Source: Candidatus Methylopumilus planktonicus (GTDB lineage Bacteria; Pseudomonadota; Gammaproteobacteria; Burkholderiales; Methylophilaceae). From it: a stretch of DNA of 64,000 bases. Location: the NCBI RefSeq assembly GCF_006364715.1, contig NZ_CP040984.1, positions 372,001-436,000 on the forward strand. Reading direction: 5' to 3'. Both the position numbers and the translations under genes were made by a program. The notes beneath the pieces are model-generated. The model made no database searches. It was not told the DNA's origin and saw only the letters and a list, made by a program, of their open reading frames with translations. This document shows positions 47,673 through 56,194 of this stretch, piece by piece (within the stretch, counting starts at the first letter, position 1; each line of letters starts with the position of its first letter).

Positions 47673-48035
47673 ATGCCTAGAGTAAAACGTGGTGTCACCG
47701 CTAGAGCGAAACATAAAAAAGTTTTAGCACTTGCTAAAGGTTATCGCGGCCGTCGTAAAAACGTATACCGCATAGCTAAACAAGCAGTGATGAAGGCAGG
47801 TCAGTACGCTTACCGTGACCGTCGTCAGAAAAAACGTCAATTTAGAACACTATGGATTGCGCGTATTAACGCAGCATCTCGTGAATGTGGTCTTACATAT
47901 AGCCGTTTCATGAATGGCCTTAAGAAAGCTTCTGTTGAGGTGGATCGTAAGGTTTTAGCAGATATGGCGGTATTCGATAAAGCAGCTTTTGCTAAGTTTG
48001 TCGAAATTGCTAAATCTGGTTCAGGAGCAGCATAA
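47673..48035 (+). CDS. rplT: 50S ribosomal protein L20
   Basis: 120-residue basic protein beginning MPRVKRGVTARARHK-like (MPRVKRGVTARAKHK) with KGYRGRRKNVYRIAKQ and WIARINAASRECGLTYS. In E. coli L20 represses rpmI-rplT translation; whether the same site exists here was not resolved. Followed by a strong terminator. Confidence 0.97.
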   Translation: MPRVKRGVTARAKHKKVLALAKGYRGRRKNVYRIAKQAVMKAGQYAYRDRRQKKRQFRTLWIARINAASRECGLTYSRFMNGLKKASVEVDRKVLADMAVFDKAAFAKFVEIAKSGSGAA

Positions 48036-48050
48036 AAATTATTAATTTTT

Positions 48051-48078
48051 AAAAGGAGGCTTCTAGCCTCCTTTTTTT
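48051..48078 (+). terminator. Rho-independent terminator after rplT
   Basis: AAAAGGAGGC, loop TTCTA, GCCTCCTTTT followed by further T residues. It ends the infC-rpmI-rplT transcript before pheS. Confidence 0.93.
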
Positions 48079-48095
48079 TATTAAAATAATAGTTA

Positions 48096-49079
48096 ATGAA
48101 TAATTTAGAACATACCTTAAAAGAAGCCCGTGAAGATTTTGATCAGTGCCAATCTGTGGCGGATCTTGATCAAGCAAAAGCCAAATACTTAGGTAAAAGT
48201 GGCGTCTTAACTGAAGCACTAAAATCATTAGGTAAATTATCTGCGGAAGAAAGACCTAAAGTTGGTGCTGAGATCAATGTCGTTAAACAAGGCGTTGAAG
48301 AAGTGCTTGAAAAAAGACGAGAAGCTATTTTGAATGCCTCACAAGCAGAACAGCTTGCAGAGGAATCATTGGATGTGACTTTACCTTCAAGAAAAGAAGA
48401 TCGAGGTAGCTTACATCCAGTCACACAAACACTTCATCGTATTGAATCTCTTTTTCATTCCATTGGTTTCTCAGTGGCACATGGACCACAAATTGAATCT
48501 GACTTTTATAATTTCACAGCGCTTAATATTCCAGAGTCACATCCAGCACGTGCGATGCATGACACATTTTATATTGATGAATCTTATGTATTAAGAACAC
48601 ATACATCCCCTGTGCAAATTCGTCATTTAGAAAAAAATAAACCACCATTAAAAATTATTTCGCCGGGTCGCGTTTATCGCGTTGATTCAGATGCGACACA
48701 TTCACCGATGTTTCATCAAGTTGAAGGTTTGTGGGTTGACCAGCAAGTAAGCTTCGCAGACCTTAAAGGTGTCATTGAAGATTTTCTCCAAAACTTTTTT
48801 GAGAATAAAGATTTAAAAGTGCGCTTCAGACCCTCATATTTTCCATTCACAGAACCTTCTGCTGAAATGGATATGAGTTGGAAGGGCGGTTGGCTTGAGA
48901 TTGGCGGGTGCGGTATGGTGCATCCAGAAGTATTTAAACATGTAGGCATCGATTCAAATCAGTATCAAGGATTTGCTTTTGGTTTAGGCGTAGAGCGGTT
49001 AACAATGTTACGTTTTGGCGTTCAAGATCTACGTCACTTTTTTAATAACGACTTACGTTTTCTTCAGCAATTTATTTAA
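48096..49079 (+). CDS. pheS: Phenylalanyl-tRNA synthetase alpha subunit
   Basis: 327-residue class II synthetase subunit: N-terminal coiled coil (residues 1-90), then the catalytic core with HPARAMHDTFYID, THTSPVQIRHL, PGRVYRVDSDATHSPMFHQ and the C-terminal GFAFGLGVERLTMLRFG. Begins 18 nt after the terminator, so some read-through from rplT or a promoter inside rplT is needed. Confidence 0.97.
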   Translation: MNNLEHTLKEAREDFDQCQSVADLDQAKAKYLGKSGVLTEALKSLGKLSAEERPKVGAEINVVKQGVEEVLEKRREAILNASQAEQLAEESLDVTLPSRKEDRGSLHPVTQTLHRIESLFHSIGFSVAHGPQIESDFYNFTALNIPESHPARAMHDTFYIDESYVLRTHTSPVQIRHLEKNKPPLKIISPGRVYRVDSDATHSPMFHQVEGLWVDQQVSFADLKGVIEDFLQNFFENKDLKVRFRPSYFPFTEPSAEMDMSWKGGWLEIGGCGMVHPEVFKHVGIDSNQYQGFAFGLGVERLTMLRFGVQDLRHFFNNDLRFLQQFI

Positions 49080-49091
49080 AGATTTCTCAAT

Positions 49092-51443
49092 ATGCAATTT
49101 TCTGAAAATTGGTTAAGGTCATATGTGAATACATCACTAGATAGTGATGCGCTTAATGATGTCATGATCATGGCAGGCTTAGATGTCGATGACTCTCATC
49201 TCCTAGGAGCCACTTTTAGTCACGTTGTCGTAGGTGAAATTGTGTCGATTAAAAAACATCCTGACGCAGATCGACTTCAGGTGTGCGATGTCAATATTGG
49301 TGATAAGACATTACAAATTGTTTGTGGCGCACCAAATGCAAGACAAGGTATTAAAGTGGCATGCGCATTAGTGGGTGCTAAATTACCTTCAATAGATATT
49401 AAAGAAGCAAAAGTGCGCGGCGTTGAATCATTCGGCATGCTTTGTTCATTGAAGGAGTTAGGATTAGCTGAAGAAGCTGAAGGTATTTTAGAATTGAGTC
49501 ATGATTTAAAGAATGGCACTGATTTAAGAGTAGCACTTGATCTTAATGATCAGATTACGACATTAAAATTAACGCCAAACCGAAGTGATTGTTTAAGTCT
49601 ATGGGGTGTCGCTCGAGAAGTCGCTGCCATTACCACATCTTCACTTTCACCTATCGCTTATGAAGTGAATCCGATCAAGCAAAGTGAAAAGAAAAATGTT
49701 GTTGTTGAAGAAAAATCAGCATGCCCACGATACTGTGGCCGCATCATTAAGAATGTAGACAATACAAAAACATTACCTGATTGGATGGTATCAAGACTCG
49801 AACGCTCCAATATTAAATCAATCAGTCCTATTGTTGATATCACTAATTATGTGTTGCTTGAAATTGGACAACCACTTCATGCATTCGATCATGACAAATT
49901 GCAGGGTGATGTCGTAGTGAGATTTGCCAAGGCTGAAGAGCCTATTCATTTACTTAATGATACAAAAATTAAATTATCTAAAAAAGATTTGGTCATTGCA
50001 GACAGTTCAGGTGTGATTGCATTTGCCGGTGTGATGGGTGGTATGCCATCGTCAGTGACTGAAACTTCTCAAACTATTTTTTTAGAGAGTGCTTTCTTTG
50101 ATCCTATCGTGATCGCTGGTAAAGCAAGAGCTTATAATTTATCGACAGATTCATCTTACCGTTTTGAACGAGGCGTTGATTTTGCAAACACACGTCTTGC
50201 ATTAGAGCGTGCTTCATCTCTTATGATTGAGTATTGTGGTGGTGAGGCAGGTGAGATCACCGAAGTTTTAAATATTTTACCTTCGCGAAACGAAATTCAC
50301 TTAAGACTGAAAAAATTAAATGCTATTCTAGGTATTGAAGTGCCGAGCCAAGATGTTGAGCGTATTTTTCATCAGTTAGGTTTTGAGGTCAACAAGACAA
50401 TTGAAGGATTTAAAGTTACACCACCTTCTTATCGATTTGATATTGCGATTGAAGAAGATCTTATTGAAGAAGTCGTTCGCTTGTATGGTTACGACAAAAT
50501 ACCTTCTCATCAACCTGTCAGCCATCAAACGATGTTACCCACTTCTGGAGTTTGTCAGCGAGATCTTAAAGAGGCACTCACATCTCGCGGCTTTTATGAA
50601 GTAGTGACTTACAGTTTTATTGAAGACGATATTGAGAAATCATTGCATGGAAATTCGAATCCCATTCAATTACAAAATCCAATTGCAAGCCAAATGTCAA
50701 CGATGCGATCATCATTATGGGGCAGTCACCTGGAAGTCTTAACTTACAATTTAAATCGACAAGTATCACGATTAAATATTTTTGAAATTGCACAAACTTT
50801 CCAAGGCACAAAAAAAGATTTTATTGAGACTGAAGTGATATCAGGATTAAGTTACGGTAGTTTTATGCCTGAGCAATGGGCTGACAAGATACGTGATATT
50901 GATTTTTATGATATCAAAGCCCATGTTGAAGCATTAACATCTAAACACCTCGTATTCCAAAAAACTGACAAAACACCTTTAGCCCTTCATCCAGGACAGT
51001 CGGCAGAAGTCTTTTTAGAGGGTCAGTCGATAGGTTGGGCGGGTAAATTACATCCAAAATGGCAGCAACACTTTTCTCTTCCTAAAGCCCCCTTTATCTT
51101 TGAATTAAAAATAGAGAAGCTTCTAGAGGATAAAGTGTTTAAATACGAAGATATCTCAAAATTCTTACCTGTAAGACGAGATATTGCCGTCGTGGTAGAT
51201 GAATCAGTTGAAGTAAATTCAATTTTAGATGCAGTGTATAAGGCTAAAATCCCATTCTTAAATAGGATAGCTTTATTTGATCTTTACCAAGGAAAAGGCA
51301 TCGCTGAAAACAAAAAAAGTGTTGCATTTCTGATACTTATGCAGGATACTTCAAAGACATTAGTTGATAGTGAAGCTGATTCTTCCGTATCAAAAATCGT
51401 TGAATTACTTGAAAAACAATTTGGCGCAATGCTCCGCAACTAA
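49092..51443 (+). CDS. pheT: Phenylalanyl-tRNA synthetase beta subunit
   Basis: 783 residues: tRNA-binding OB fold with KKHPDADRLQVCDVNIG (about 40-150), B3/B4 editing domain, B5 domains, and the C-terminal ferredoxin-like anticodon-binding domain (FLPVRRDIAVVVDE). Normal length and complete. Pairs with PheS as an alpha2-beta2 enzyme. Confidence 0.97.
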   Translation: MQFSENWLRSYVNTSLDSDALNDVMIMAGLDVDDSHLLGATFSHVVVGEIVSIKKHPDADRLQVCDVNIGDKTLQIVCGAPNARQGIKVACALVGAKLPSIDIKEAKVRGVESFGMLCSLKELGLAEEAEGILELSHDLKNGTDLRVALDLNDQITTLKLTPNRSDCLSLWGVAREVAAITTSSLSPIAYEVNPIKQSEKKNVVVEEKSACPRYCGRIIKNVDNTKTLPDWMVSRLERSNIKSISPIVDITNYVLLEIGQPLHAFDHDKLQGDVVVRFAKAEEPIHLLNDTKIKLSKKDLVIADSSGVIAFAGVMGGMPSSVTETSQTIFLESAFFDPIVIAGKARAYNLSTDSSYRFERGVDFANTRLALERASSLMIEYCGGEAGEITEVLNILPSRNEIHLRLKKLNAILGIEVPSQDVERIFHQLGFEVNKTIEGFKVTPPSYRFDIAIEEDLIEEVVRLYGYDKIPSHQPVSHQTMLPTSGVCQRDLKEALTSRGFYEVVTYSFIEDDIEKSLHGNSNPIQLQNPIASQMSTMRSSLWGSHLEVLTYNLNRQVSRLNIFEIAQTFQGTKKDFIETEVISGLSYGSFMPEQWADKIRDIDFYDIKAHVEALTSKHLVFQKTDKTPLALHPGQSAEVFLEGQSIGWAGKLHPKWQQHFSLPKAPFIFELKIEKLLEDKVFKYEDISKFLPVRRDIAVVVDESVEVNSILDAVYKAKIPFLNRIALFDLYQGKGIAENKKSVAFLILMQDTSKTLVDSEADSSVSKIVELLEKQFGAMLRN

Positions 51444-51478
51444 TCCCATATTTAATACCGAATTAAAAGTAGGCCGTT

Positions 51479-51781
51479 ATGACATTAACTAAAGCAGATT
51501 TATCTGAAATTCTATTTGACCGCGTAGGTTTAAATAAGCGTGAAGCCAAAGATATGGTTGAAGCTTTTTTTGAAGAAATTCGCAACGCACTGGAAAATGG
51601 CGACAGTATCAAACTATCTGGTTTTGGCAATTTTGAACTAAGAAAAAAATCAGAAAGACCAGGCCGCAATCCTAAAACGGGTGAAGAGATTCCAATCAAA
51701 GCAAGACGTGTGGTTACTTTTCACGCAAGCCAAAAACTAAAAAGCAATGTAGAAGAGAACTACTCTGGAAAGAAAGCTTAA
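51479..51781 (+). CDS. ihfA: Integration host factor subunit alpha
   Basis: DNA-bending protein of 100 residues: MTLTKADLSEILFDRVGLNKREAKDMVE and the beta-arm GRNPKTGEEIPIKARRVVTF with the intercalating proline. The order pheT-ihfA-merR is the classic proteobacterial one. Needed by many integrases and promoters, including perhaps the elements later in this window (inference). Confidence 0.96.
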   Translation: MTLTKADLSEILFDRVGLNKREAKDMVEAFFEEIRNALENGDSIKLSGFGNFELRKKSERPGRNPKTGEEIPIKARRVVTFHASQKLKSNVEENYSGKKA

Positions 51782-52205
51782 ATCCCCCGTCTTACCTGAA
51801 ATACCTTCAAAGAGATATTTTGCAATTGGAGAGGTAAGTGAGCTTTGTCTCGTCAAAGCGCATGTGTTGCGATATTGGGAGCAGGAGTTTGATCAGCTTA
51901 AAGATGTCAAGCGACGTGGCAATCGACGTTATTATCAATTACCTGAAGTTCTTCTCATTCGTAAAATTAGAGAGCTTCTGCATGACGAAGGTTTTACTAT
52001 TCAAGGCGCTAAACAGCGACTGAGTGATAAAAATTTTGTTAAAGAAGTAAAGCAAGCTGAGCCACCTAAAGAGCTTCAAGTGACTAAACAGGGTCAAGTG
52101 GAGTTGCCTTTAGAGAATCTCAATCAATCCAATTCTCTTGCCGGCCTTAATTTAAAGTCGATTAAAGACGAATTGCTCAGTATCATAGATCTGCTTAAAA
52201 AGTAA
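51765..52205 (+). CDS. MerR-family regulator following ihfA, probable CTG start
   Basis: MerR-type DNA-binding protein. The frame carries a full winged-helix domain only if read from upstream of the first GTG (51864): KRYFAIGEVSELCLVKAHVLRYW. An in-frame stop at 51750-51752 limits the gene, and between it and that domain there is no ATG, GTG or TTG. CTG at 51765 is the best candidate: AGAAGAG stands 7 nt before it, and it gives 146 residues starting MERKLKSPVLPEI. It would overlap ihfA by 17 nt. ATA or ATT further in are weaker options. No metal-binding C-terminal cysteines are visible; target unknown. Confidence 0.8.
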   Translation: MERKLKSPVLPEIPSKRYFAIGEVSELCLVKAHVLRYWEQEFDQLKDVKRRGNRRYYQLPEVLLIRKIRELLHDEGFTIQGAKQRLSDKNFVKEVKQAEPPKELQVTKQGQVELPLENLNQSNSLAGLNLKSIKDELLSIIDLLKK

Positions 52206-52225
52206 TTCATCATTGTTTTAATTTT

Positions 52226-52302
52226 CGGGGCGTAGCGCAGCCTGGTAGCGTACTTGCATGGGGTGCAAGGGGTCGTGAGTTCGAATCTCACCGCTCCGAC
52301 CA
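52226..52302 (+). tRNA. tRNA-Pro(GGG)
   Basis: A 77-nt cloverleaf with acceptor CGGGGCG/CGCTCCG (one G-T pair), D arm AGCGCAGCCTGGTAGCG, anticodon loop ATGGGGT (GGG), T arm GTTCGAATC and encoded CCA. Confidence 0.95.
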
Positions 52303-52465
52303 ATTAAAGCGATGAATTAGTTTTCAAAAATAGATTTCTTAGCCTTATAATTTTCATACATCATTTTTAAGCCTATTAAATTTTATCAGGTGGCCCATTA
52401 TAAAATCCAATCAATCCTCTAAAAACAAAAGCACACACCATCGAAATGGTTCGATATTAAATACG

Positions 52466-53683
52466 TTGTGGGTGAGCTTTTTCTTTATTGCTTTATTAAG
52501 TGCAATATGGAGATGGGTGGGTCAAGGTAACGCTGAAGTTTTTGCTCACATGTTGGATAGCCTTTTCTCCATGGCAAAGTTATCCGTTGAAGTGATGGTA
52601 TTACTTTTTGGAACACTGACTCTTTGGCTAGGTTTTTTAAAGATTGCTGAACACGCAGGTTTAGTTGAAAAGATAGCATCTTGGCTTTCACCACTTTTTA
52701 GACGACTCATGCCCGAGGTTCCTAAAAATCACCCAGCTACAGGTCTTATCACCATGAATTTTATTGCAAATGGATTAGGTCTTGATAATGCTGCGACACC
52801 TATTGGGTTAAAAGCGATGCGATCATTGCAATCACTTAATCCGACACCAAAAATTGCAAGTAATGCACAGATTCTTTTTTTAGTTATGAATGCTTCATCA
52901 CTTACCTTACTTCCCGTATCAATTTTTATGTATCGTGCACAGCAAGGTGCGGTAGATCCCACACTCGTATTTTTACCTATTCTTTTAGCGACAAGTGCTT
53001 CTACCATGGCCGGCTTCTTCTCAGTTGCTTTCGCTCAGCGAATTAAATTAAATGACCCGGTAGTCATAACATGGATGTTAGCAATTGCGACTTTATTAAG
53101 TACGTTTATCTTATTTTTAAGCCACTTATCAGTAGCGGCATTAGGTGCATTCTCATCTCTCTTAGGCAATGCTGTCCTTTTCGGATTGATTATTACTTTT
53201 CTACTAATAGGTATTTTAAAACGTGTGCCAGTCTACGAGTCATTCATTGAGGGTGCTAAAGAAGGTTTTGATGTCTCTAAAAATTTACTGCCTTACCTAG
53301 TTGCGATGTTATGTGCAGTCGGTGTTCTCCGAGCATCAGGTGCGCTTGATGTTGTATTAGATATGATTCGTTATCTAGCGACTAGTTTTAACTGGGATAC
53401 GCGTTTTGTAGATGCATTACCTACAGCACTTGTGAAACCATTTTCTGGAAGTGCCGCAAGAGCTATGCTCATTGATACTATGACAACACATGGTGTGGAT
53501 AGCTTTCCGTCACTTTTAGCAGCAACTGTACAAGGCAGTACTGAAACTACTTTTTATGTTTTAGCAGTTTATTTTGGTGCAGTTGGTATTCAGCGTGCAC
53601 GACATGCAGTTACTTGCGCATTGTTTGCAGACCTTGTGGGCGTCTTAGCATCTATTGCTGTTTGTTATTGGTTTTTTGGATAA
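52466..53683 (+). CDS. SpmA-SpmB-like fused membrane protein (nucleoside-recognition/Gate domains)
   Basis: A 405-residue membrane protein in which both halves carry a Gate domain. The first half contains NFIANGLGLDNAATPIGLKAM, typical of SpmA. The second has LVKPFSGSAARAMLID and QGSTETTFYVLAVYFGAVG, typical of SpmB. Such fusions occur in non-sporulating proteobacteria; substrate unknown. The start is uncertain. TTG at 52466 lacks a ribosome-binding site, and no ATG or GTG occurs in frame upstream as far as 52382. ATT at 52397, 3 nt after AGGTGG, would add 23 residues. Confidence 0.8.
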   Translation: MWVSFFFIALLSAIWRWVGQGNAEVFAHMLDSLFSMAKLSVEVMVLLFGTLTLWLGFLKIAEHAGLVEKIASWLSPLFRRLMPEVPKNHPATGLITMNFIANGLGLDNAATPIGLKAMRSLQSLNPTPKIASNAQILFLVMNASSLTLLPVSIFMYRAQQGAVDPTLVFLPILLATSASTMAGFFSVAFAQRIKLNDPVVITWMLAIATLLSTFILFLSHLSVAALGAFSSLLGNAVLFGLIITFLLIGILKRVPVYESFIEGAKEGFDVSKNLLPYLVAMLCAVGVLRASGALDVVLDMIRYLATSFNWDTRFVDALPTALVKPFSGSAARAMLIDTMTTHGVDSFPSLLAATVQGSTETTFYVLAVYFGAVGIQRARHAVTCALFADLVGVLASIAVCYWFFG

Positions 53684-53702
53684 AATTATTTAATAGGGAT
53701 AA

Positions 53703-54002
53703 ATGATGTATACATTCATGATGATTATGTATGGCGGTATTTTGTTTTTAATAGCTGCTTTTTCTCTCGCATTCCTTTCTTGGAAAATTTATCAAAAAAA
53801 TAAAAAAAGTGAGCACTTAAAAAATTTATATTGGGCCCGCGTTATTTCAGCAATCCTTTTAACTCCCTATATTTTTTTCCAATATATATTTTCTGATCTG
53901 ACCTATCTTCCGATCAGAATTGCCTTTGTAGTTTTTTCTTTTATCATTCTTTATCTCCTTGTAAGAAGATGGGGCAAAGTTGCGATAACAAAACGTAAAT
54001 GA
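53703..54002 (+). CDS. Small two-to-three-helix membrane protein, unknown
   Basis: A 99-residue protein with hydrophobic segments at about 2-27, 45-63 and 68-88 and a basic C-terminus (RRWGKVAITKRK). AGGGAT lies 5 nt before the ATG (a second ATG follows directly). It is 20 nt after the SpmAB-like gene and overlaps the next gene by 4 nt, so the three look like one transcript. Not recognised as a named family. Confidence 0.7.
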   Translation: MMYTFMMIMYGGILFLIAAFSLAFLSWKIYQKNKKSEHLKNLYWARVISAILLTPYIFFQYIFSDLTYLPIRIAFVVFSFIILYLLVRRWGKVAITKRK

Positions 54003-54268
54003 TTACCGTTAAATTAATTAAGGGATCCGATTTTGAAGTAATGGTTGAATCGAAGTCAATTACTCATCATAAGGTTCATGTCTCAAATGATTTCTACAAA
54101 CTATTAACTGATGGCAAGTTTTCTTGCGAATATTTAATTCAAGTGTCCTTTGAATTTTTGTTAGAGCGAGAATCGAATAACTCCATACTTTCTCAGTTTG
54201 ATTTAAAGGTCATTTCTCACTATTTCCCCGAGTATGAAAAAGAGATTAAGAAGCGGCTGAAGGCCTAA
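53999..54268 (+). CDS. Conserved hypothetical protein, 89 residues
   Basis: A soluble acidic/basic mixed protein with THHKVHVSNDFYKLLTDG and FEFLLERESNNSILSQFDL...ISHYFPEYEKEI. This pattern (beta-hairpin then FEFLLERE and YFPEYE) occurs in small uncharacterised proteins of many proteobacteria. Overlaps the preceding membrane protein by 4 nt (ATGA). Function unknown. Confidence 0.75.
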   Translation: MITVKLIKGSDFEVMVESKSITHHKVHVSNDFYKLLTDGKFSCEYLIQVSFEFLLERESNNSILSQFDLKVISHYFPEYEKEIKKRLKA

Positions 54269-54316
54269 GCTTTCGTATACAATAATCATTTAATCAACCA
54301 ATTAAAGAGGCGATAT

Positions 54317-54385
54317 ATGGGCAGTAAAGATAAAAGAAAAGAATCTAAAGGTAAAAAACCACAACCTAAACCAGCTAAGGTTTAA
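54317..54385 (+). CDS. Very small lysine-rich protein (22 residues)
   Basis: ATG at 54317 encodes a 22-residue peptide beginning MGSKDKRKESKGKK and ending PKPAKV. AGAGG lies 7 nt upstream. Composition (about 40 percent lysine) and the proline-rich end resemble short basic proteins seen in other proteobacterial genomes, but it is too short to prove coding. No terminator was seen after it. Confidence 0.5.
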   Translation: MGSKDKRKESKGKKPQPKPAKV

Positions 54386-54486
54386 TTTTATAACCTATTG
54401 ATTTATATAGTTTTTTTGTAATTATCCCGGTTTAGTGTCATTTCTCTCATGATTTTCATTAGATCTCATTCATGATCCTCAAGGTG

Positions 54487-54514
54487 TTTACTTTTTAAGT
54501 CCGAGTAGTATTAC
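54487..54514 (+). promoter_or_regulatory. Possible promoter of pqqA
   Basis: TTTACT (54487-54492) and TATTAC (54509-54514), 16-nt spacer, about 43 nt before the pqqA ATG. Weak match; proposed because pqqA stands alone and must have its own promoter within 54386-54556. Confidence 0.35.
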
Positions 54515-54556
54515 GTTTAAGTACTTTCTCATTAACTTAATAAAAGGATCAACATC

Positions 54557-54628
54557 ATGTGGACAACTCCAGCTGCTACTGAAATGCGTTTCGGTTTCGA
54601 AGTTACAATGTATGTAATGAATAAATAA
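54557..54628 (+). CDS. pqqA: PQQ precursor peptide PqqA
   Basis: A 23-residue peptide beginning MWTTPAATEMRFGFEVTMY. The glutamate (E15) and tyrosine (Y19) that are cross-linked to make pyrroloquinoline quinone are in the right EVTMY spacing. PqqE/PqqD act on this peptide. No other pqq gene is in the window, so it is an orphan copy, as known in several methylotrophs. Ribosome-binding site AAGGA lies 8 nt upstream and a strong terminator follows at once, so a short abundant mRNA is likely. Confidence 0.93.
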   Translation: MWTTPAATEMRFGFEVTMYVMNK

Positions 54629-54643
54629 TTATTCAGATTTAAT

Positions 54644-54672
54644 AAAAAAGCCCGCTTAATGCGGGCTTTTTT
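54644..54672 (+). terminator. Rho-independent terminator after pqqA
   Basis: GCCCGC, loop TTAAT, GCGGGC flanked by A6 and T6. Can also act on the opposing oxidoreductase gene, which ends at 54686. Confidence 0.93.
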
Positions 54673-54685
54673 GTTTTTAATCATT

Positions 54686-55690
54686 TTAAAAATTAACCCA
54701 GGCTTTTGTTTTAATGGAGGCTTGAATTGCTTCTAATGTTTTTGTATTCCAAAGCGCATCAACTAGAGAAAGTTTGGGCGCAGTGTTATTAATGATGCAT
54801 TGATTAAAATGATCTATTTCAAGTGTAAAGTGATTAGCTTTTTCAATACGCTCATTCTTTGAGCCATCTGCATCTGTTGTCATGGTTAATTGTGCCTCAT
54901 CATTTTCATGTTGCCATACGGTATGACACATCAACTTCCCTTTAGACCCAAAGACTTCAAATTGAGAGCGTCTCACACATTCAAAGCTAATATCAAATTG
55001 CGCACGTCGATTCAGACCAAAATCAATCATGCCCGAAGTAGTTAAATCTGCCCCATGATCGTTAAGATGGCTTGTTGCAACAACTGATAAGGGGTTCTGA
55101 TCAAAGCATTGTCGAATCGTATGAATAGCATAGGGTCCAATGTCCCAGAGAGCGCCACCACCATTTTCAATTGATCGATCGATACGATAAAAACGTGCAG
55201 GCTGGATTGGAAAAGAAAACATTGAATGCACATACTGAACATCACCTAACAATCCTGAACTAATGATTTCTTTTATACGATCAAACTGTGGATGAAAGAC
55301 ATACATAAAACCTTCCATCACTTTGACATGATTTTTATCAGCCGCCTCCTGAATTAATTCAACTTCTTTTGAATGAAGCGTGATCGGCTTTTCTATGAGC
55401 ACATGTTTTTTTTTATTGATTGCTTTAAGAGCGGGCTCAGTATGCTCTTCGTTCGAAAGTGGGATATAAATAGCGTCTATATCAGGATGATTAATTACTT
55501 CATCTAATGAATTGAAGGTTTGAACTTTGCCTACAAGTGCGGGCTGGTATTTTTCCAAGCATTCTGCTGCTGCATTCTGCCTCCTACTTCCAATAGCAAC
55601 GAGCTCACCAAAAGGACTATTAGCAATAGCTGGAAGAAGGCGTTCATTGACTCGCGCAGCTCCTAGAATGCCCCAACGCACTTTTTTCAT
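54686..55690 (-). CDS. Gfo/Idh/MocA-family oxidoreductase
   Basis: NAD(P)-dependent sugar or polyol dehydrogenase type, 334 residues. N-terminal Rossmann domain with RWGILGAARVNERLLPAI, the EKPITLHSKE motif with the catalytic lysine, and GGGALWDIGPYAIHTIRQ in the second domain. Substrate cannot be told. It stands alone between pqqA (convergent) and the adhesin-E-like gene (divergent). Confidence 0.88.
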   Translation of the reverse strand: MKKVRWGILGAARVNERLLPAIANSPFGELVAIGSRRQNAAAECLEKYQPALVGKVQTFNSLDEVINHPDIDAIYIPLSNEEHTEPALKAINKKKHVLIEKPITLHSKEVELIQEAADKNHVKVMEGFMYVFHPQFDRIKEIISSGLLGDVQYVHSMFSFPIQPARFYRIDRSIENGGGALWDIGPYAIHTIRQCFDQNPLSVVATSHLNDHGADLTTSGMIDFGLNRRAQFDISFECVRRSQFEVFGSKGKLMCHTVWQHENDEAQLTMTTDADGSKNERIEKANHFTLEIDHFNQCIINNTAPKLSLVDALWNTKTLEAIQASIKTKAWVNF

Positions 55691-55809
55691 TTTTATAATC
55701 TTAAATTAAACGATGTTTTATTATGATCAGCCTTTAGTTAATAAACAAGCCATCATTTCTAAGTAGTTTCAGGTTGAGAAAAGAGTTATTAAATGAGATC
55801 ATTTGACCC

Positions 55810-56190
55810 ATGAAATTTATAATTCTCTTCTCATTTCTTTTCCCTATTAAGTCTTTTGCTGATTGGTCTTTAATTCATCAAGATGATGCTGATCATTACA
55901 TGGATTATGCGCTGATGAGTAAAAATGGGCATAAAGCGAGAGTCTGGTATTTACAAAATTATGCCGAAATTCAGGCTATTAAAAATATCCAATATCGATC
56001 TATTAAAAATAGATCGGAGTTTGATTGTAAAACTCGAAAAATGAGAATTCTAGCTTATGCTTTGTACCCAGAACCTATGGGCCAGGGCCATGCTTTATTT
56101 AATAAAGGGGAGGCGCTCGATTGGCAGGCTGTTAAACCTAAAACGCTTAATGATTTATATTTAAAACGTGTCTGCAACAAAAAGAAATAG
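55810..56190 (+). CDS. Secreted small protein, surface-adhesin E-like
   Basis: A 126-residue protein with a signal peptide (MKFIILFSFLFPIKSFA, cleavage likely after SFA). The mature part has YMDYALMSKNGHKARVWYLQN and two cysteines (one in EFDCKTRK and one in KRVCNKK) able to form a disulfide. This layout fits the Adhesin_E-like family of periplasmic or surface proteins. Role unknown. Confidence 0.65.
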   Translation: MKFIILFSFLFPIKSFADWSLIHQDDADHYMDYALMSKNGHKARVWYLQNYAEIQAIKNIQYRSIKNRSEFDCKTRKMRILAYALYPEPMGQGHALFNKGEALDWQAVKPKTLNDLYLKRVCNKKK

Positions 56191-56194
56191 AGTT

